This document shows positions 26,898 through 38,605 of a stretch of 64,000 nucleotides of DNA, one piece after another; position 1 is the first letter of the stretch; each line of letters begins with the position of its first letter. Origin of the DNA: Utricularia gibba (taxonomy: Eukaryota; Streptophyta; Magnoliopsida; Lamiales; Lentibulariaceae); the NCBI GenBank assembly GCA_002189035.1, contig CM007989.1:558001-622000 (forward strand). Reading direction: 5' to 3'. A model generated the notes under the pieces. The model was given only the letters and a program-made list of their open reading frames with translations, made no database searches and was not told the origin of the DNA. The position numbers and the translations under genes are program-made.

Positions 26898-27128
26898 TTA
26901 CAGAAGCCCAGATGAAGAATATGATTCATCTATGAGAGGAAGATGAAAGGGTGTTGTAGACCCATTGACTACTGATTTCCCAACAGCCACAACAACCCCA
27001 ACAATTGAGATTCCTAGACTTTGCAGAGAGAAGAGGACACTGAGTGGGTTTGTTTTTAATTCCATTGTCAGCGGAAGGGGAGAGGTCCGGGCGACCATTT
27101 TCCCTTTAAGGAAGGCAGGCATTTTCAT
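26898..27128 (-). other. Upstream open reading frame in the RING-CH leader (candidate)
   Basis: On the minus strand an ATG at 27128 opens a 76-codon frame ending with TAA at 26900-26898, two bases before the ATG of the RING-CH protein. It contains a hydrophobic stretch (LGISIVGVVVAVG). If the transcript starts upstream of 27128 this would act as a uORF reducing translation or allowing reinitiation. It may also be chance, since the transcription start is unknown. Confidence 0.3.
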
Positions 27129-27522
27129 ATCTCAACACATGTAAAACATGTGGCTATAGTATAGATGACGCCATTTTTAGGGTTTAGATCCTGTGTTACC
27201 ATTTTCTTCTGCCAGATGTTAACTTCAGACCACAGGCAAAGAAGCTCCTCAGAATGTTGGTTGGTTTGTACAGATCTATCTCTCTGTCTGTGCAGACCAG
27301 GCAGGCAAAAGGTTGCTGATTGATGACAATATATGGAGATTTAATTTCAAGTTCAAGAATCCAATCCAGAAAGGTAGTAAAAACTGGGGACATAATGTGA
27401 ATCAAGTGTTTCCCAACTTCAAGAACTGCAAGATGAATCACCAACTGGGGCAAGACAGCACCAGCTGGACATGGAAACGGAAACAGAGCATCGAGTAGCT
27501 ATTCCATCTCAGGCAAGGAGAA

Positions 27523-27756
27523 TCAACCAGACACCATTTTGACAACTATGCAGAGTAGATTGAGAAGTATTAGAGGAACTCTCAGGTACTGAGTTGCATA
27601 GATAAGACCAAGAATCTGCCCCTTCAGCGAGTTCCTTGTGACACCAGAGTACTCTTGGAAGCTCCACCCTCGTGGAGCAAGAAACCGATCTTCGTTCAAG
27701 ATTGCTAATGAATTCGCAAGAAGCAGGAACCCCTCCAGAAGCTTCCACAGCCCCAT
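27523..27756 (-). CDS. Yos1/IER3IP1-like protein, 77 aa
   Basis: Small membrane protein of the early secretory pathway; yeast Yos1 binds the Yip1-Yif1 complex and is needed for ER-to-Golgi transport. The single coding exon begins MGLWKLLEGFLLLANSLA and retains the family signature NEDRFLAPRGW near the middle. It continues NSLKGQILGLIYATQYLRVP and ends in a second hydrophobic helix finishing KMVSG. Length agrees with the family (about 80 aa). The frame is open nine bases upstream without an ATG. A leader intron is likely (acceptor GTGCAG just upstream of 27785). Confidence 0.92.
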   Translation of the reverse strand: MGLWKLLEGFLLLANSLAILNEDRFLAPRGWSFQEYSGVTRNSLKGQILGLIYATQYLRVPLILLNLLCIVVKMVSG

Positions 27757-27784
27757 TTGCACCACACTTCAAACAACCCTGGAT

Positions 27785-28399
27785 CCTGCACTTGTTAGAG
27801 CGACATCACAAGTCAGCAGTGGAAGGGAATTCCTGAGATGACGCTTAATCCAAGCCCATGCTAACAAAAAAAATGAGAATGGAAAGAAGCCAGCTATGAT
27901 TCTCAACTAAGAACACATGAAAGCTCACTGACTTGATCCTAATACTTAAAACAGTCAAGTCATATGAAAAACCGAGGTTACTATTGACTGCATTGCCATG
28001 TCCCAACACAAAACTGATGGAACACCCTACAATCCAACTCAGTGGGTTGATCACAAAAGATTCCAAACTGCGCACCGTCCGAACTGTGTATTCAATTGAA
28101 GAAAAACCAATGGAATAATCACAGTTTTTTAAGCACTCAAGAAAAAAAAAATTGCATCATGTTTGAAACCACAAGTCGACTATTGAATCACCCAGGCAAG
28201 AAAAGCCCCAATCCAATCAAAAAGAAAAAGAAACGTCCGCAAAAAAAGAGCAATACTAGAAGCATGAAGTTCCATAGACTAATTCCAATAACTGAGCCGG
28301 AGGCGGCGAGGCCTGGCCTGATCGGTATACCAAAAAAAAAGCCTAAGAGCAGCAAAACAACGTGAATTCCCAGAAACAACAGCAAAATCAAGAGTACAA
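27785..28399 (-). other. Probable 5' UTR intron of the Yos1-like gene
   Basis: Between the shared leader (28391-28485) and the coding exon lies T-rich sequence on the minus strand. A possible donor GAGA|GTTTGT sits near 28398 and an acceptor AAGTGCAG at about 27786-27790. No conserved coding sequence is seen. The intron is inferred; no transcript evidence is available. Confidence 0.4.
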
Positions 28400-28485
28400 A
28401 CTCTCGATTTCTCCTAGAAACCGAAACCGTCGAGAGATCTGGAGCAAAATTTGATCTGAGAAAAAAAGTGCAAAATGCGAAAAAG
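28391..28485 (-). repeat. Leader segment shared with clathrin heavy chain (copy 1)
   Basis: Read on the minus strand this 95-bp segment aligns with 49856-49960 on the plus strand. Identical blocks include TCGCATTTTGCAC, CTCAGATCAAA, CTCCAGATCTCTCG, GTTTCTAGGAGAAATCGAG and GTTTGTACTCT, with a gap of about 12 bases and few mismatches. Similarity stops abruptly after the last block. It sits where the 5' UTR of the Yos1-like gene should be. Confidence 0.85.
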
Positions 28486-28594
28486 TCGCTACCAAACGAA
28501 GCTTAATGCTCTAAAGTTGCTACGCGATTCTGCATGACGCAGCTGTTGTTTACCATAGCGCCTTCCTTCAGTCGAGATGCGTCCCTGCAAGAGG

Positions 28595-28665
28595 TAGGTC
28601 GGGCCTGCGCAAGCATAATTCGGCCCATTGGGCCTTTTCGGTCTGGCCCACACCCTAAAGACATC
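28595..28665 (-). promoter_or_regulatory. Site II (GGCCCA/TGGGCC) cluster upstream of Yos1-like leader
   Basis: Within 70 bp there are GGGCCTG, CGGCCCATTGGGCC and CTGGCCCAC. This dense cluster lies about 110-180 bp upstream of the putative start of the Yos1-like leader and is typical of housekeeping plant promoters. Confidence 0.5.
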
Positions 28666-29030
28666 TTCAAATTGCGCTTATCGAATACAAGAATTCACAA
28701 ACAGTTTCCATGTAAGAAACTGGTACCAAGGCAAAGCAGAATCAACGATTACGCTCCCAAAGCAACCCTAGACCAATTCTGGGCATGGGAGCCTGCAGGC
28801 AGAACTGAAAATTAAATATTATCAAATTTCTAAAACAAACAAAACACTAAGCACACGCTATTAAGAATTGCAACCAGGCCCTTGTGTTGCGTTTGTATTG
28901 TTGGAAGGCTCTCAAACAATTGGAAAATCATATCCAGACACGGGTTCCAAATCATGGGAAACACAGAAACGTGAAAATTAAGGCAGACTCGAGGTCTATA
29001 AGGTAAATAAGGCGGCAGCAAGCTTCCAAA

Positions 29031-30490
29031 TCAATCAAAAAGGCTGAAACCCATGTCATCATCAGACTCCTCAGCTGGCTCTTCTTTCTTCTCCTCCACA
29101 GCAGCAGGGGCAGCGGCAGAACCAGCGTCGGCTGCTGCTGCTGCCGGAGCTGCGGCGACAGCAAATTTGCTAGGATCCTGTAGAGAGGAATCAATCAGGA
29201 TTAGATGTACGGTGTACTGGGGGGGCAGACGGGGCAAGAAAGAAACCGGTAGCTTACTGCGAGATACTCCTTGACTTTGTCAGCTTCAGGGAAGGAGTAG
29301 TCTGTTTCAACAGCGATAGCCAAGACGTTCTTGTAAGCATTGATAAGCATGTGGGGCGCAGCTGCAAGAGTGGGATATGAGATGGCGAGAGAGAATGCAG
29401 TCACCAGGGAAACCCCGGATGCAAACTTCTCGACAAGGTCATCTTCGGTGAGGTCCAAAACCTCTGGGCTGAAGACGGACCCATTGTCGTACACTGAAAC
29501 GACTATCAGTCCATATGAGAAGGGCCTTATTCCAAGTTTCGCCAGGAGTGCAGCTTCAGAAGAACCAACTTTATCTCCCTTCTTGATGAGCTCTACCGGG
29601 GTAATAATCTCAACTGTACCCTTGTTGATTTTGGTGGGAATATTTAGAACCTGCATGAGTATCGACATTGGTTACTACATCACCTTAACGAAATAATGAA
29701 AATGGTCAGAGACAATTCACGAATTCGCTACCTGGAAAAAGGATGTCTGGGATGGATCCAGACCAGTGTTGCCTGGTGGAACAACCACATCAATGGGAGC
29801 TACTAGACCAACACGAGCAGGAGCCCCGACCTATTAACAATCATGCACAACAAGTCGGTACTCATCAACTGTCATACAAAGCAATCCAATGCACAAAATC
29901 AACAGTATCTGGACACAGGACTTCAGCATTGCTTTTAGAATGGACTTTCTATAAAAAATGTTCTAAAAATAAAACAATGGCATACATGCTTTCTTCGTAT
30001 AGAAACCAATACAACAGAAATGATAGAAAAGTGTTCACCAAAAGCATCGGCACGATGCTTACCTTGTACTTGGCAATCTCTTCGCTGACTTCCTTTAGAT
30101 CTCCCTTTGTGAAAATCAGCCCAACATTTCCCTATCAAGTAAAATAAACAAAACAAGGAATTTAGAATACAAATTCGGAGGCCGGAGTCTCAATATAATA
30201 ACGAGGTTACGGCCGAGCAATGCAATACACACAACAAGCAAGGGGATAAGGTTCAGAATGGCAGTGTTTCCCGTCTTCTCCGCGTGGATCCTGACACTCC
30301 TCTTTATCATAGTGTTTTTCCCCATGAGAACCACGGAATCACCACGCAATCCCTTTCTAATTGCCTGCAGCTGATTCGACCCCACGTTATCGGCAATCGC
30401 CACCAGAACCTGAGTATACTCGTCGAGCAACTGGCAGAGCTTCTTGTCATAGTTCACCTTCTTGTCCGCCTTTGAAATCTTAGGAGCCAT
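29031..30490 (-). CDS. RPP0: 60S acidic ribosomal protein P0 (uL10), 321 aa
   Basis: Base of the ribosomal stalk, which binds P1/P2 and recruits elongation factors. Five exons: 30490-30233, 30131-30063, 29830-29732, 29650-29258 and 29177-29031, totalling 322 codons. The start is [15 protein letters not shown]. The rRNA-binding domain carries [11 protein letters not shown], then [20 protein letters not shown] and the [20 protein letters not shown] block. An Ala-rich hinge ([14 protein letters not shown]) leads to the conserved acidic tail [13 protein letters not shown]. The first donor is taken as GTT|GTGTGT, which restores the expected PLLVGNVGL joint; the overlapping GTTGTG alternative would lose one residue. 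The length is normal for plants. Confidence 0.96.
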
Positions 30491-31045
30491 CTCTACAACA
30501 ACAAACAACACCTACGTACAAGGAAAAACAGGGCCAAGACGAAGCGACGATTGCTTGCCAAGGCGGACAGCGGCGGCCGTCACTTTAACCTGAAGATTCA
30601 GATTTAACAAAATGCAACCGCAGACGGGGAGAGGCAGAACCCTAGATCCCTGCCTTCCGCATCACTGTATACATATATATACACAGAGAGAGAGAGAAAA
30701 AAAAAAGAAGCCCATAATACCGGCCCAACAAACAAGTATGTGAGTTGAGCATCACTGTATGTTACAGCAATCTGATTTCCGAGAGGGCCTTTCTCTTCAT
30801 CACCTTTCCCCTGCTTTGCTCTACCGCGGCTGATTCCGGAGGCGGCGCCGGTGTTCGCCTGCCATCAACCACCATCCTTGAAGATCAACGGCCATGCCTC
30901 CGCGAACAGAGGTTTCTCCGATTGATCATCAGAGAAGAAATACCACCATTTGCCTCCCTCTCTGGGTTAAAATACTCGTTTTTTGTTTCTTGTAAACTAA
31001 TGTTAACAGGTGGGTTTAAGTAGAAAGCACGCGGCGTTGGATGCG
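30491..31045. promoter_or_regulatory. Divergent promoter region, RPP0 (-) / unknown small gene (+)
   Basis: Contains an AACCCTAG telo-box-like element near 30640 and GGCCCA/AGCCCAT site II-type elements near 30711-30728, as expected for RPP0. A GA-rich microsatellite followed by poly(A) lies at about 30682-30707. The right half is probably promoter and leader of the small gene starting at 31046. Confidence 0.5.
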
Positions 31046-31725
31046 ATGCGCCCCATGGGATTCCCCAACTCCGTCGTGCGGAAATGTCTGAATGATCTCC
31101 TCAAGGTTTCAGAATCTCCCGAGTCATCATCGTCGCCTTCCTTCCGAATCTGAAAGATCGGATTTTGCTTCCAGGTTTACGGGAAAACCGGCTGGGCTTT
31201 CATCGAAGCGGATGCCTACAAGGTGCTTATCGAGACCATTCTCGAAGAACTTGAGAAGCCTCCTCCTGAAGATGATCAAAAGCAGCCTTTGGCGATAGAA
31301 GCTGGTGAAGATGATAAACAACCCATTCTTCTCCTGGAGGTAAAAATAGTTGCAGACACTTTATTATCGCTGGTTCTTCTGCGAGGTGGGAGAATGAAAA
31401 GAGTGATTTTTCAGGCGCCCAAGTCGGTGGAAGAGACTGGGGCCGGTAAAAGAAAACCATGCCATGGGTGGATTGGGGCTGAGGATGATGATGATTTTGT
31501 GTACTTGGAACCACTTGATCCGCATGGCTTCGATTACCCTTGCGCTTCAGGCGAGGTTCACTCCAACAATACTCAATGAAGAGTTGTTAAGATCTCAACC
31601 TGATACAGAGTTTTTCTTTGATGCTTACAGAGGTTCCGGAGTCACAAAGCTCTCAGATGCCTGATGAGCCAGGACGCCAGCGCAGCAAAAGAATCGCGAA
31701 ACCTCCTCCTTGGTTGCCATTCTGA
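31046..31725 (+). CDS. Small acidic protein of unknown function, 152 aa
   Basis: Four exons, 31046-31105, 31175-31339, 31415-31555 and 31633-31725, add to 153 codons with phase 0 at every junction. The protein begins MRPMGFPNSVVRKCLNDLLK, followed by VYGKTGWAFIEADAYKVLIE, an amphipathic helical block, then acidic and Pro-rich segments (EEEL...PPPED; GAEDDDDFVYLEP). The tail is basic with GRQRSKRIAKPPPWLPF. I do not recognise a domain. The last junction (GAG|GTTCAC, acceptor CAGAG) is weaker than the others; a shift of two bases at the acceptor would change the tail. Similar short nuclear-looking plant proteins exist, but no function is claimed. Confidence 0.65.
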
Positions 31726-31882
31726 CTCCAATCCAGGGATTCGCTGGAACCTAGACATTGTGGACGAGGAGAGATTTTACAGCAACGGATGATTGAAGCT
31801 GAAGGTACGGATTCAGGTATTGCAGCCTATTGATTGTGTAGTTTAGAGCTTGGATGCTGACAGAACTTACTTAGATTTCTGG

Positions 31883-32311
31883 TTAAGATCGGTTGGTATC
31901 GTAATCGAGAATTTCTTTATGAGCCACCGATCTGGAGTGCTGGACGATGGATCTACCGATGGCGTTGATCCAGTCTTCCTTCTCCTTCTCCGAATCGGCG
32001 ATGAAGTACATCGGCTCCTCGCCGGTTGAGATCTCGAACGCGAATTCTCGATTCAGCACATCCTCCGCGCCTTTCACGGTGACGCAATTCGCCGCTAGGA
32101 TAACGCCGCGAGGCTTCGAATCGGGCGTTACGTTTGATTCCTTGAACCAGAACAGTCTCCCTCGCTTCAGAACGAACCACCGGCGACGCCAGGTCTTGAT
32201 GTACTCCCCTTGCTTCATTAGCCACCCTGCGCGCTCCGGTGCGCTCCAGAACTCCACTCCGCCGTAATCCTCCTCGCCGGATCCCATCGTGGCTCGCCAT
32301 AGACTCAACAT
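31883..32311 (-). CDS. PH1: Pleckstrin homology domain protein PH1-like, 142 aa
   Basis: Single exon. The whole protein is essentially one PH domain, which binds phosphoinositides; Arabidopsis PH1 binds PI3P on late endosomes. The ATG at 32311 gives MLSLWRATMGSGEEDYGG, matching the AtPH1 layout (MESIWR...); a second ATG lies at 32287. Seen in order are ERAGWLMKQGEYIKTWRRRW (strands 1-2 with the basic phosphoinositide-binding loop), RPRGV-type strands, EFAFEISTGEEPMYFIAD and the C-terminal helix EKEDWINAIGRSIVQHS. The length equals that of AtPH1 within a few residues. No lesion is visible. Confidence 0.93.
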   Translation of the reverse strand: MLSLWRATMGSGEEDYGGVEFWSAPERAGWLMKQGEYIKTWRRRWFVLKRGRLFWFKESNVTPDSKPRGVILAANCVTVKGAEDVLNREFAFEISTGEEPMYFIADSEKEKEDWINAIGRSIVQHSRSVAHKEILDYDTNRS

Positions 32312-32851
32312 CGATCCGTGGTCGGTCGCAGCTGAAGGAACGATGATCGAATTTTCCTAGAATCTTATCATCCACGTTCGGCGAATCAATCAATACTCGT
32401 GCATCTGCACCACAAGGGTCACGCTTTCCGGTCTCTTCCTCGAAGCCACGAATGGGCCGGGCTGGTGCTCGAATAAGCGTAAACCCAACCCCGACCCATC
32501 TCCATGTTTGAGCGGATTTGCACCAGGGGATTCTTTCCCTTTTCTTTCCTCCATTGATCAGTGAACATCCATTTCCGAAGCTACTACTAAGTACACAAGG
32601 TTAACAAACAAACAAAGAAAAGGTTAACCCTTGGAATACTCTGTGCTGTCCCTCTTTGTCGCATTCTACTCACAACTGCATTGCAGGTTTTCAGGTAGTA
32701 TCCTTCCCTGAAACCGGTGACCTCCCTGCACACCTTCGGCCTTTCTGAAAGTTTCTCCAGTTTGCAGTCAGTGACTCAAGATAGCATGCTCTGATGATTG
32801 CAGGAGTTCACCTACGTGAACCAGCTTTCACTTGGAGGCATGATGTTGATC
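32312..32851. other. Spacer between PH1 and MOS7
   Basis: Contains the PH1 promoter (ATGGGCCGGGC near 32451) and the 3' UTR of MOS7, whose stop is at 32854-32852. No coding sequence is supported. Confidence 0.45.
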
Positions 32852-35800
32852 TTAATCACAGCTTTCCCTGGTTTTCAAGGTAGATTCGATGAGCTTGACC
32901 TTTTTGCTGTTCTCACTATTTAAAAGAGAGAGCTTTTCGAGTGAAGATTTAAGCTGACGCATCTCATCCTCCGCCCGACTTCTTGCCGGGGATTGCAGCT
33001 GTGGGGTTTTTGATTTTCCCTGAGGAGAATGCTGGTGTTTCTTCAATCTTGCGTTCAGAGCCTCGATGGCTGAGTGCAAGGCACCCAACTCCATCCCGGT
33101 TAATCGATCTGCAGATAGATGCAACCCTTTGTGAAATGACTAGCCAAACCAGAATGCAAAAAGGTGCCTAGACAAACAATTACCGAGCTCGGATTTGAAA
33201 TCTCTCTCTGCTTTTGAAAGAGGTTTCTTGTGTAATCCAGGTACGTTCCTCAGCTTCATTAAGCGCTCTTCAAGAGCAGTGTGCCGCTTCAGGGCTTCAT
33301 CTATTCTATCTTCAATCTGTACATGTTTCTCTTCAACATCCAACAGCTTCTGCTGAATTGCTCGCATGCGAGATGCCTGATTCTCAACCATCTTCTTCAC
33401 CTGAGGCCCATGATGCTGGAGTTCAAAGTATACCTACAAGTGAAACAAATCATGCTATGCAGTCAGCACTTGAGTTACCTGAAGATACTAATTGACCATT
33501 ATCCATGGAGTTCAATCATCTTCTTCAGCCATACCTTGTATGCATAATCCACATAATTTTCATGGAGGAGTGTGAAGAACTGATTGAGCATAGACCTTCC
33601 TTCAATGGAGTCAGAACTTACGTTGCGTGAACTTGCTGCAGAGGCAGGCAAAAGAAGTGGCTTTGGCCCGACAAGGAGCTCTTTACTGATTATGGTGTAA
33701 GGAGTCTCCGTATCACCCATTTTCTCCCCATCTGAAAAGAGAGTTTCCCTCAGCTTATGAATATCAGAACGCAATACGCTCTCCATCTGTAATACCAGGC
33801 ACTCATTTGCAGATGTGATTCCCACAATCCAAGAATTCCCAAACGGGTCCAACAGAGGAAGACAACCACGAAGAGGGGATGGTACTGAAGCATCCCCAGT
33901 TCCGGTAGTAACAACAGGGAGAACTGATGGAGGCTTCATCCGCTCATTTTTCCTGCTTGTAATGCTGGTGAATGGGAGGAAATGCAAGATAATGGAATCT
34001 ATTCCCCCAGCATGAACACAAAGTACACGTTTAGGGTCAAGAGGATCTGCCATCATGACCAGGTTGGATGTAGGCTTCTTGGGCAGAGCTAAATCGACAA
34101 CAGCCAGCCTTAGCAATGGAGGGGGATGGCCCAACCAAGCAGCAGAGTCCTCAAGCTTCATCAATGGCTTCTCTTGTGGATAACAAGGCTCACAAATTGT
34201 AGCAGCACGGAGGATTTGATCTGTTGAGCTGAAGGAGGTTCTTGGTGCAGAACCAGAATTCCACACCGGGTGAACTTCATCAGCTAAAGCATCAATTTGC
34301 AATTGACCACCACCCCAAGCAGTAACAAGGATTGAGTCTTTTCCAACCAAATTGTAAAGGAAACTGACGGCATGACCCTCGAATACTGCCTTCTTGTCTC
34401 CATTGGTTTTCTTCATATCATGGCGTATATTAGACAAAGGTCCCTGTGATTGAGGATATTCACACTCTAAATAAGCAAACTTAATTACATGGTTGGAAGA
34501 AAATCACACCACATGCTTCAGAAGAGAACTAGTGCAGCACCTGCAACACTACTGATGATTCCGACAAAACAAAAGGCCGAGCCTTCACAGCCTTTGGTTT
34601 TCCAGTATCTCTAGGTTGTTGAACTAAATCTGGGAATGTAGCCTCCAGCCAAGATAATGCAGCTCGAGCATTCTTAACCGCTTTTGGATCAGAAGATTTC
34701 AGTCCAGTGGCTTGCGTGTCATGGTACAATTCCAAAATTGATTCCCACGTATATACACTGGGAAAACAAAGTATTTCAGAGTCAAACGAAACAAGATCAT
34801 CAAGAACAGCAGCAGCAACAGAAATTCTGAGTTCCAAAAATAGTGAAAGATAATCATGGGAAAAATACCTTCCAAAAGGAGCTACAGCACAAATTACGAA
34901 GCAAGATCCATCACTAAACAATATAAACACCTGAAAATTTAGAAGGGTCTCACATTATCATGTGTATAATAAGGGATGGTGATATGAACCAGGAATGAGG
35001 TTTCAGCTATCATCAATAAATGTCACATATCAGAAGCACCAGATCCGCATAAACTCCACAGCATAAGATTGATTATCTTTTGCAAGTTAAGCAAGATGGA
35101 CTATGTCTTACACTAAATCTATCCCACATGTGGTCTCCACCAAAGGAAAAATCAACTGGACATATGGCTGCTGCATGTGAAGATTTTCCCCCTTCTATAG
35201 GTTGCAGATAAAATTCTTGCTCTGGTTTCCCGAAGTCATTGGACAGATCAAAAATTCTGCAGAAAAACTTCCAGGGTCATTGGAGCTCTTTTGGCTTGGA
35301 AACTCACAGAATTAGGATCGTACAATAGACTTATTTCCAAAGAAAAGCATGCTATCACATCTAATTAGAGGTGCCAGCCATAACAAACAGCTTTTCCAAG
35401 GATATTTGCATTAAAATGAAATCTAGCGTAACAATGATCAGCGTTGATGCAATAGCAATCAAGCGAGCTAGAAGAATATAAGAGAAATGGATCTCGACAA
35501 ACAAATTATCCATTTCAGATATCAATGTAGCCAAGAAAAATGATGAGACAGGAAAAAAACTCACCTAAACACAGAATCAGATGACAGAATTCCCACGTGC
35601 ATGTTACTGTAAGGGTGCCAAGAAACCTGGAGTACTCTTAGTGAACTATTTCCGTTGAAATAGATCTCCGAACCAACTGACGAAGTACTGAAAAAGAAGT
35701 AAGGGTTAAGACAAAAAATTGTGAATGCTTATTTTAGAAAAAAAATGCTTTGATTTTTCCAAATGGAAGAAAACTATTTATACAAACAAAAGGTCCAGGA

Positions 35801-36636
35801 GTACTTAAGTGCACGGAAATATGTGAGCAAACACAAGATAAGGGTTTACCGACATATGATGGTATTTTCTTGCATTGAAGTGCGCCCATGGAGGTACATA
35901 AGCTGTACTCCCTTCACACCAACAAGCAACAAAACAGATCCATCTCTGTTTATGGAGATCTTATTGACCTCAAAATTCAATGGAACATCTGGTCGTAGTA
36001 ACTGTAACAAAAGATCACCCGTAAGCATAGAGGCCAATTCTCGGAGTTTACGCCCCTTCGGATCTATTAAAATAAAAGGACTGCTCGATTGTTGAGCCGG
36101 GTACCACCAAGTCAGGATACCACAACCCCAAAAAAAGGCACATAATCATTCAAAGTTTCACCTCAAGATCTTAAATTCAATGTCAAAAATTTATTTTTTA
36201 GTCCAGAATCGAGAGCGTGAGGTCAAGACACCGATCCCCATTCAAAATAAAACTAAAGCAAGTTCACAATAGCAGAAGTCGTGCGTTGAAAAAGCTCTCA
36301 CAAGTCTCCCGGAAGTGAGTTTTCACTCAGAGAACAACAAACCTTAGATGGCGAAGCAGCGATGACAGAAGAAGGGTCGGGCTCTCCTAGCCGAACCGAG
36401 ATCCGGTGTACGCACTCATCTTCATCATCCCAGATATAAACACGCGACGAAGCTTCATCCCAGGCAATGAGATTGGAAAGCGTTTCCTCCCCCGAGTCGG
36501 TAGCCTTTCCTGAAGAGAAAAGCGGGTGATTCTGCAGTGGAACCCACACCACCTCCCCTTTGGAAACTGAACTCGACGCCGTAGTCGCGGGAGCTCGCCG
36601 GCTCCCTGTTTCAGCAACATCCAAAGCAAACCTCAT
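32852..36636 (-). CDS. MOS7: Nuclear pore protein MOS7/NUP88 homologue, 802 aa
   Basis: Cytoplasmic-face nucleoporin; in Arabidopsis MOS7 controls nuclear retention of defence proteins and is essential. Nine exons: 36636-36343, 36001-35850, 35687-35565, 35256-35112, 34930-34869, 34757-34541, 34443-33535, 33433-33184 and 33108-32852. They total 803 codons, close to AtMOS7 (about 810). The N-terminal two thirds is a beta-propeller-like region (WVPLQNHPLFSS, KISINRDGSVLLLVG, VSWHPYSNMHVGILSSDSVFR, IFDLSND). The C-terminal ~220 residues are coiled coil (VENQASRMRAIQQKLLDVEE; RAEDEMRQLKSSLEKLSLL). The exon 1-2 joint reads SPSK|LLRPDVPLNF. All introns are GT-AG and in phase. Confidence 0.95.
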
Positions 36637-37000
36637 TTTTCCGACCTACCTTCGAATCCCACCCCCACCCCCGCACCACGCCAAGTCCCAAGGGCTGTGA
36701 ATGGAATTGCCGCTCTCCAGATTTCCTTTTTTTCTGCTTTTTTTAAGAATATTGAATTAAATTATATAATATATTTGAAGAAAAATACCAAATAAAATTT
36801 TTATTCATATAACAAATAATATACACATTTTTAATAAATCATCCATAACAAGCACAGGGTAGAGAAATGGGGGGAGCCAGCTTCTGAAGCCATTGTACAG
36901 AGATCCTTGAGTTCGGCCTCAGCAGCAAATTGAGAATCCTTGTTGCTGAAAGAATATTAACCTACAAGTCTTGGTTTGCATTGCACCGCCGGCAACCGCA

Positions 37001-38605
37001 TCATCCGAACTGATTCGCCGGAATTCCATGCTTTTCGAACCATTCCGGCATACAGAACTTCTCATACAGAAAGGGGCGTACATCTTTCTGCAAGGACAAG
37101 TGCTTCAGCAATGGGAGGATCACTTCCATTAGCTTTGAAGCAGATATAAAAATGTCATCACGCTTTAACAATGGTGTAAAGGCAGCATTTTGTCAATGGG
37201 GTTGTATTGTATGCATCATACCTGCTCGTCTCGAGGTTGACAAGCTGAGAAGGGGACACAGGGGATTCCATTCAATGGTTGCAGCAAGAAACTAAAGGGG
37301 TTGTTGTCTACAATGACCACCCTGCACAGATCCTTTGACAAACAAGATAGGTCCTTTACATGGTCACGATACTGCCTGCAATTCACCGAGAAATCCCGAT
37401 TCATTCGAAAAAAATGCATATGAAGATGATGAACACAGGATGTAACAGAAGAAGATCACTGCTTCCAAATGAAATGGCCATACTGAATCAGTGAACTTAC
37501 GTGCTGACAGTTGAAGGCCGGTAGAGTCGACGACCGAACACTTTGTTCACATCTATTCTGTCTACAAGTGGTCTTGCATAACCTGTGGGGGGATGAAGAA
37601 GAGCAGAGAGCTAAGCGAAGTATTACAGAAACATATGTATGCCTGAGCTTTAAAATCAACATAACAGAAGCTGACTGGGGAGAGGAGTGACCTTCTAGGC
37701 CAGCAGTAAACAATACTACATCTGCAAATTCACTGAGTTGCTTCAGAAAATCCTTCAATCCCGGCCTCTCAAAAACAGTTACATAGTTGACCTTAGGTTT
37801 CCCTTCATTCTCCTTCAATTACCATCAAATATTACTGATACTTACTAACAGCCTACTCATACATGTCCAGCAGAAACTAGCTACTCACCTTGTCTGGAGA
37901 GTAGCACTCTAGTTCAAACCAGTTAATCCCTGCTTCTGTAGCTTGGCAACGTATATTAACCGGCAAACTGGAAGATTCATATGCACATACAAGAGTTTCA
38001 TCCAAATCAAGAACCACCTGCAGGTTGTAACTAGACGTGATTACAAGGCAATCTGAATCAGGGGGAGCGAGCAATCATCACTGAAATCGTCCTCCCTCAT
38101 CAGTCACAGGTTTCTACATCAACGTGAAGTTTTTAGAGGGATTCTAGTGTTTGTATCATGCAAAACCTTCCACAAAAGCCGTAGAAAGTGATTTCAGGGC
38201 ACAACCCTTGAAGCAGTTTCATAGAATTAGTAATTGTTTGTATCAGATTCCCAATCTATGTCTCTTTAATGCCGAAATAATTACCATTAGCTTCTCCATT
38301 GGAGCGCCATCACCGCTTCCGGGCTCAGCATCCGCTACTGAAACCGAGGACGAACGCGGCGTCTCCTGCGTCCCTGTTTCCCCTATTTCCTGCATCTCAA
38401 CAACCGGGACAGGCTTGAACTGGAACTGCGGCGTCCCTGGGGCGGAAAACGAGTCCTGACGCCGGCCGACGTACGATACCACCTGCGCGAACGACGGCGC
38501 GCTGCCAAGGATCTGCGCGAAGATCTGGAAAAGAAACCCCACCCAGTCCACCATCACCCTCCAGACCTGTATCGTCCGCGGCGCGTAGACTTCATTCGCC
38601 GCCAT
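37001..38605 (-). CDS. CTD small phosphatase-like (SCP/HAD) protein, 312 aa
   Basis: HAD-superfamily phosphatase of the FCP/SCP group, which dephosphorylates Ser/Thr in targets such as the RNA polymerase II CTD. Six exons: 38605-38285, 38017-37889, 37812-37692, 37582-37501, 37375-37222 and 37132-37001, giving 313 codons. The catalytic DxDxT motif is D111-L-D113-E-T115 in VVLDLDETLV at the start of exon 2. It is followed by VTVFERPGLKDFLKQLSEFADVVLFTAGLEGYA and the second HAD motif VVIVDNNPFSF. The N-terminal ~100 residues are variable with one hydrophobic patch (VMVDWVGFLFQIFAQIL), perhaps a membrane association segment. The C-terminus is EWFEKHGIPANQFG. The specific substrate is unknown. Confidence 0.93.
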
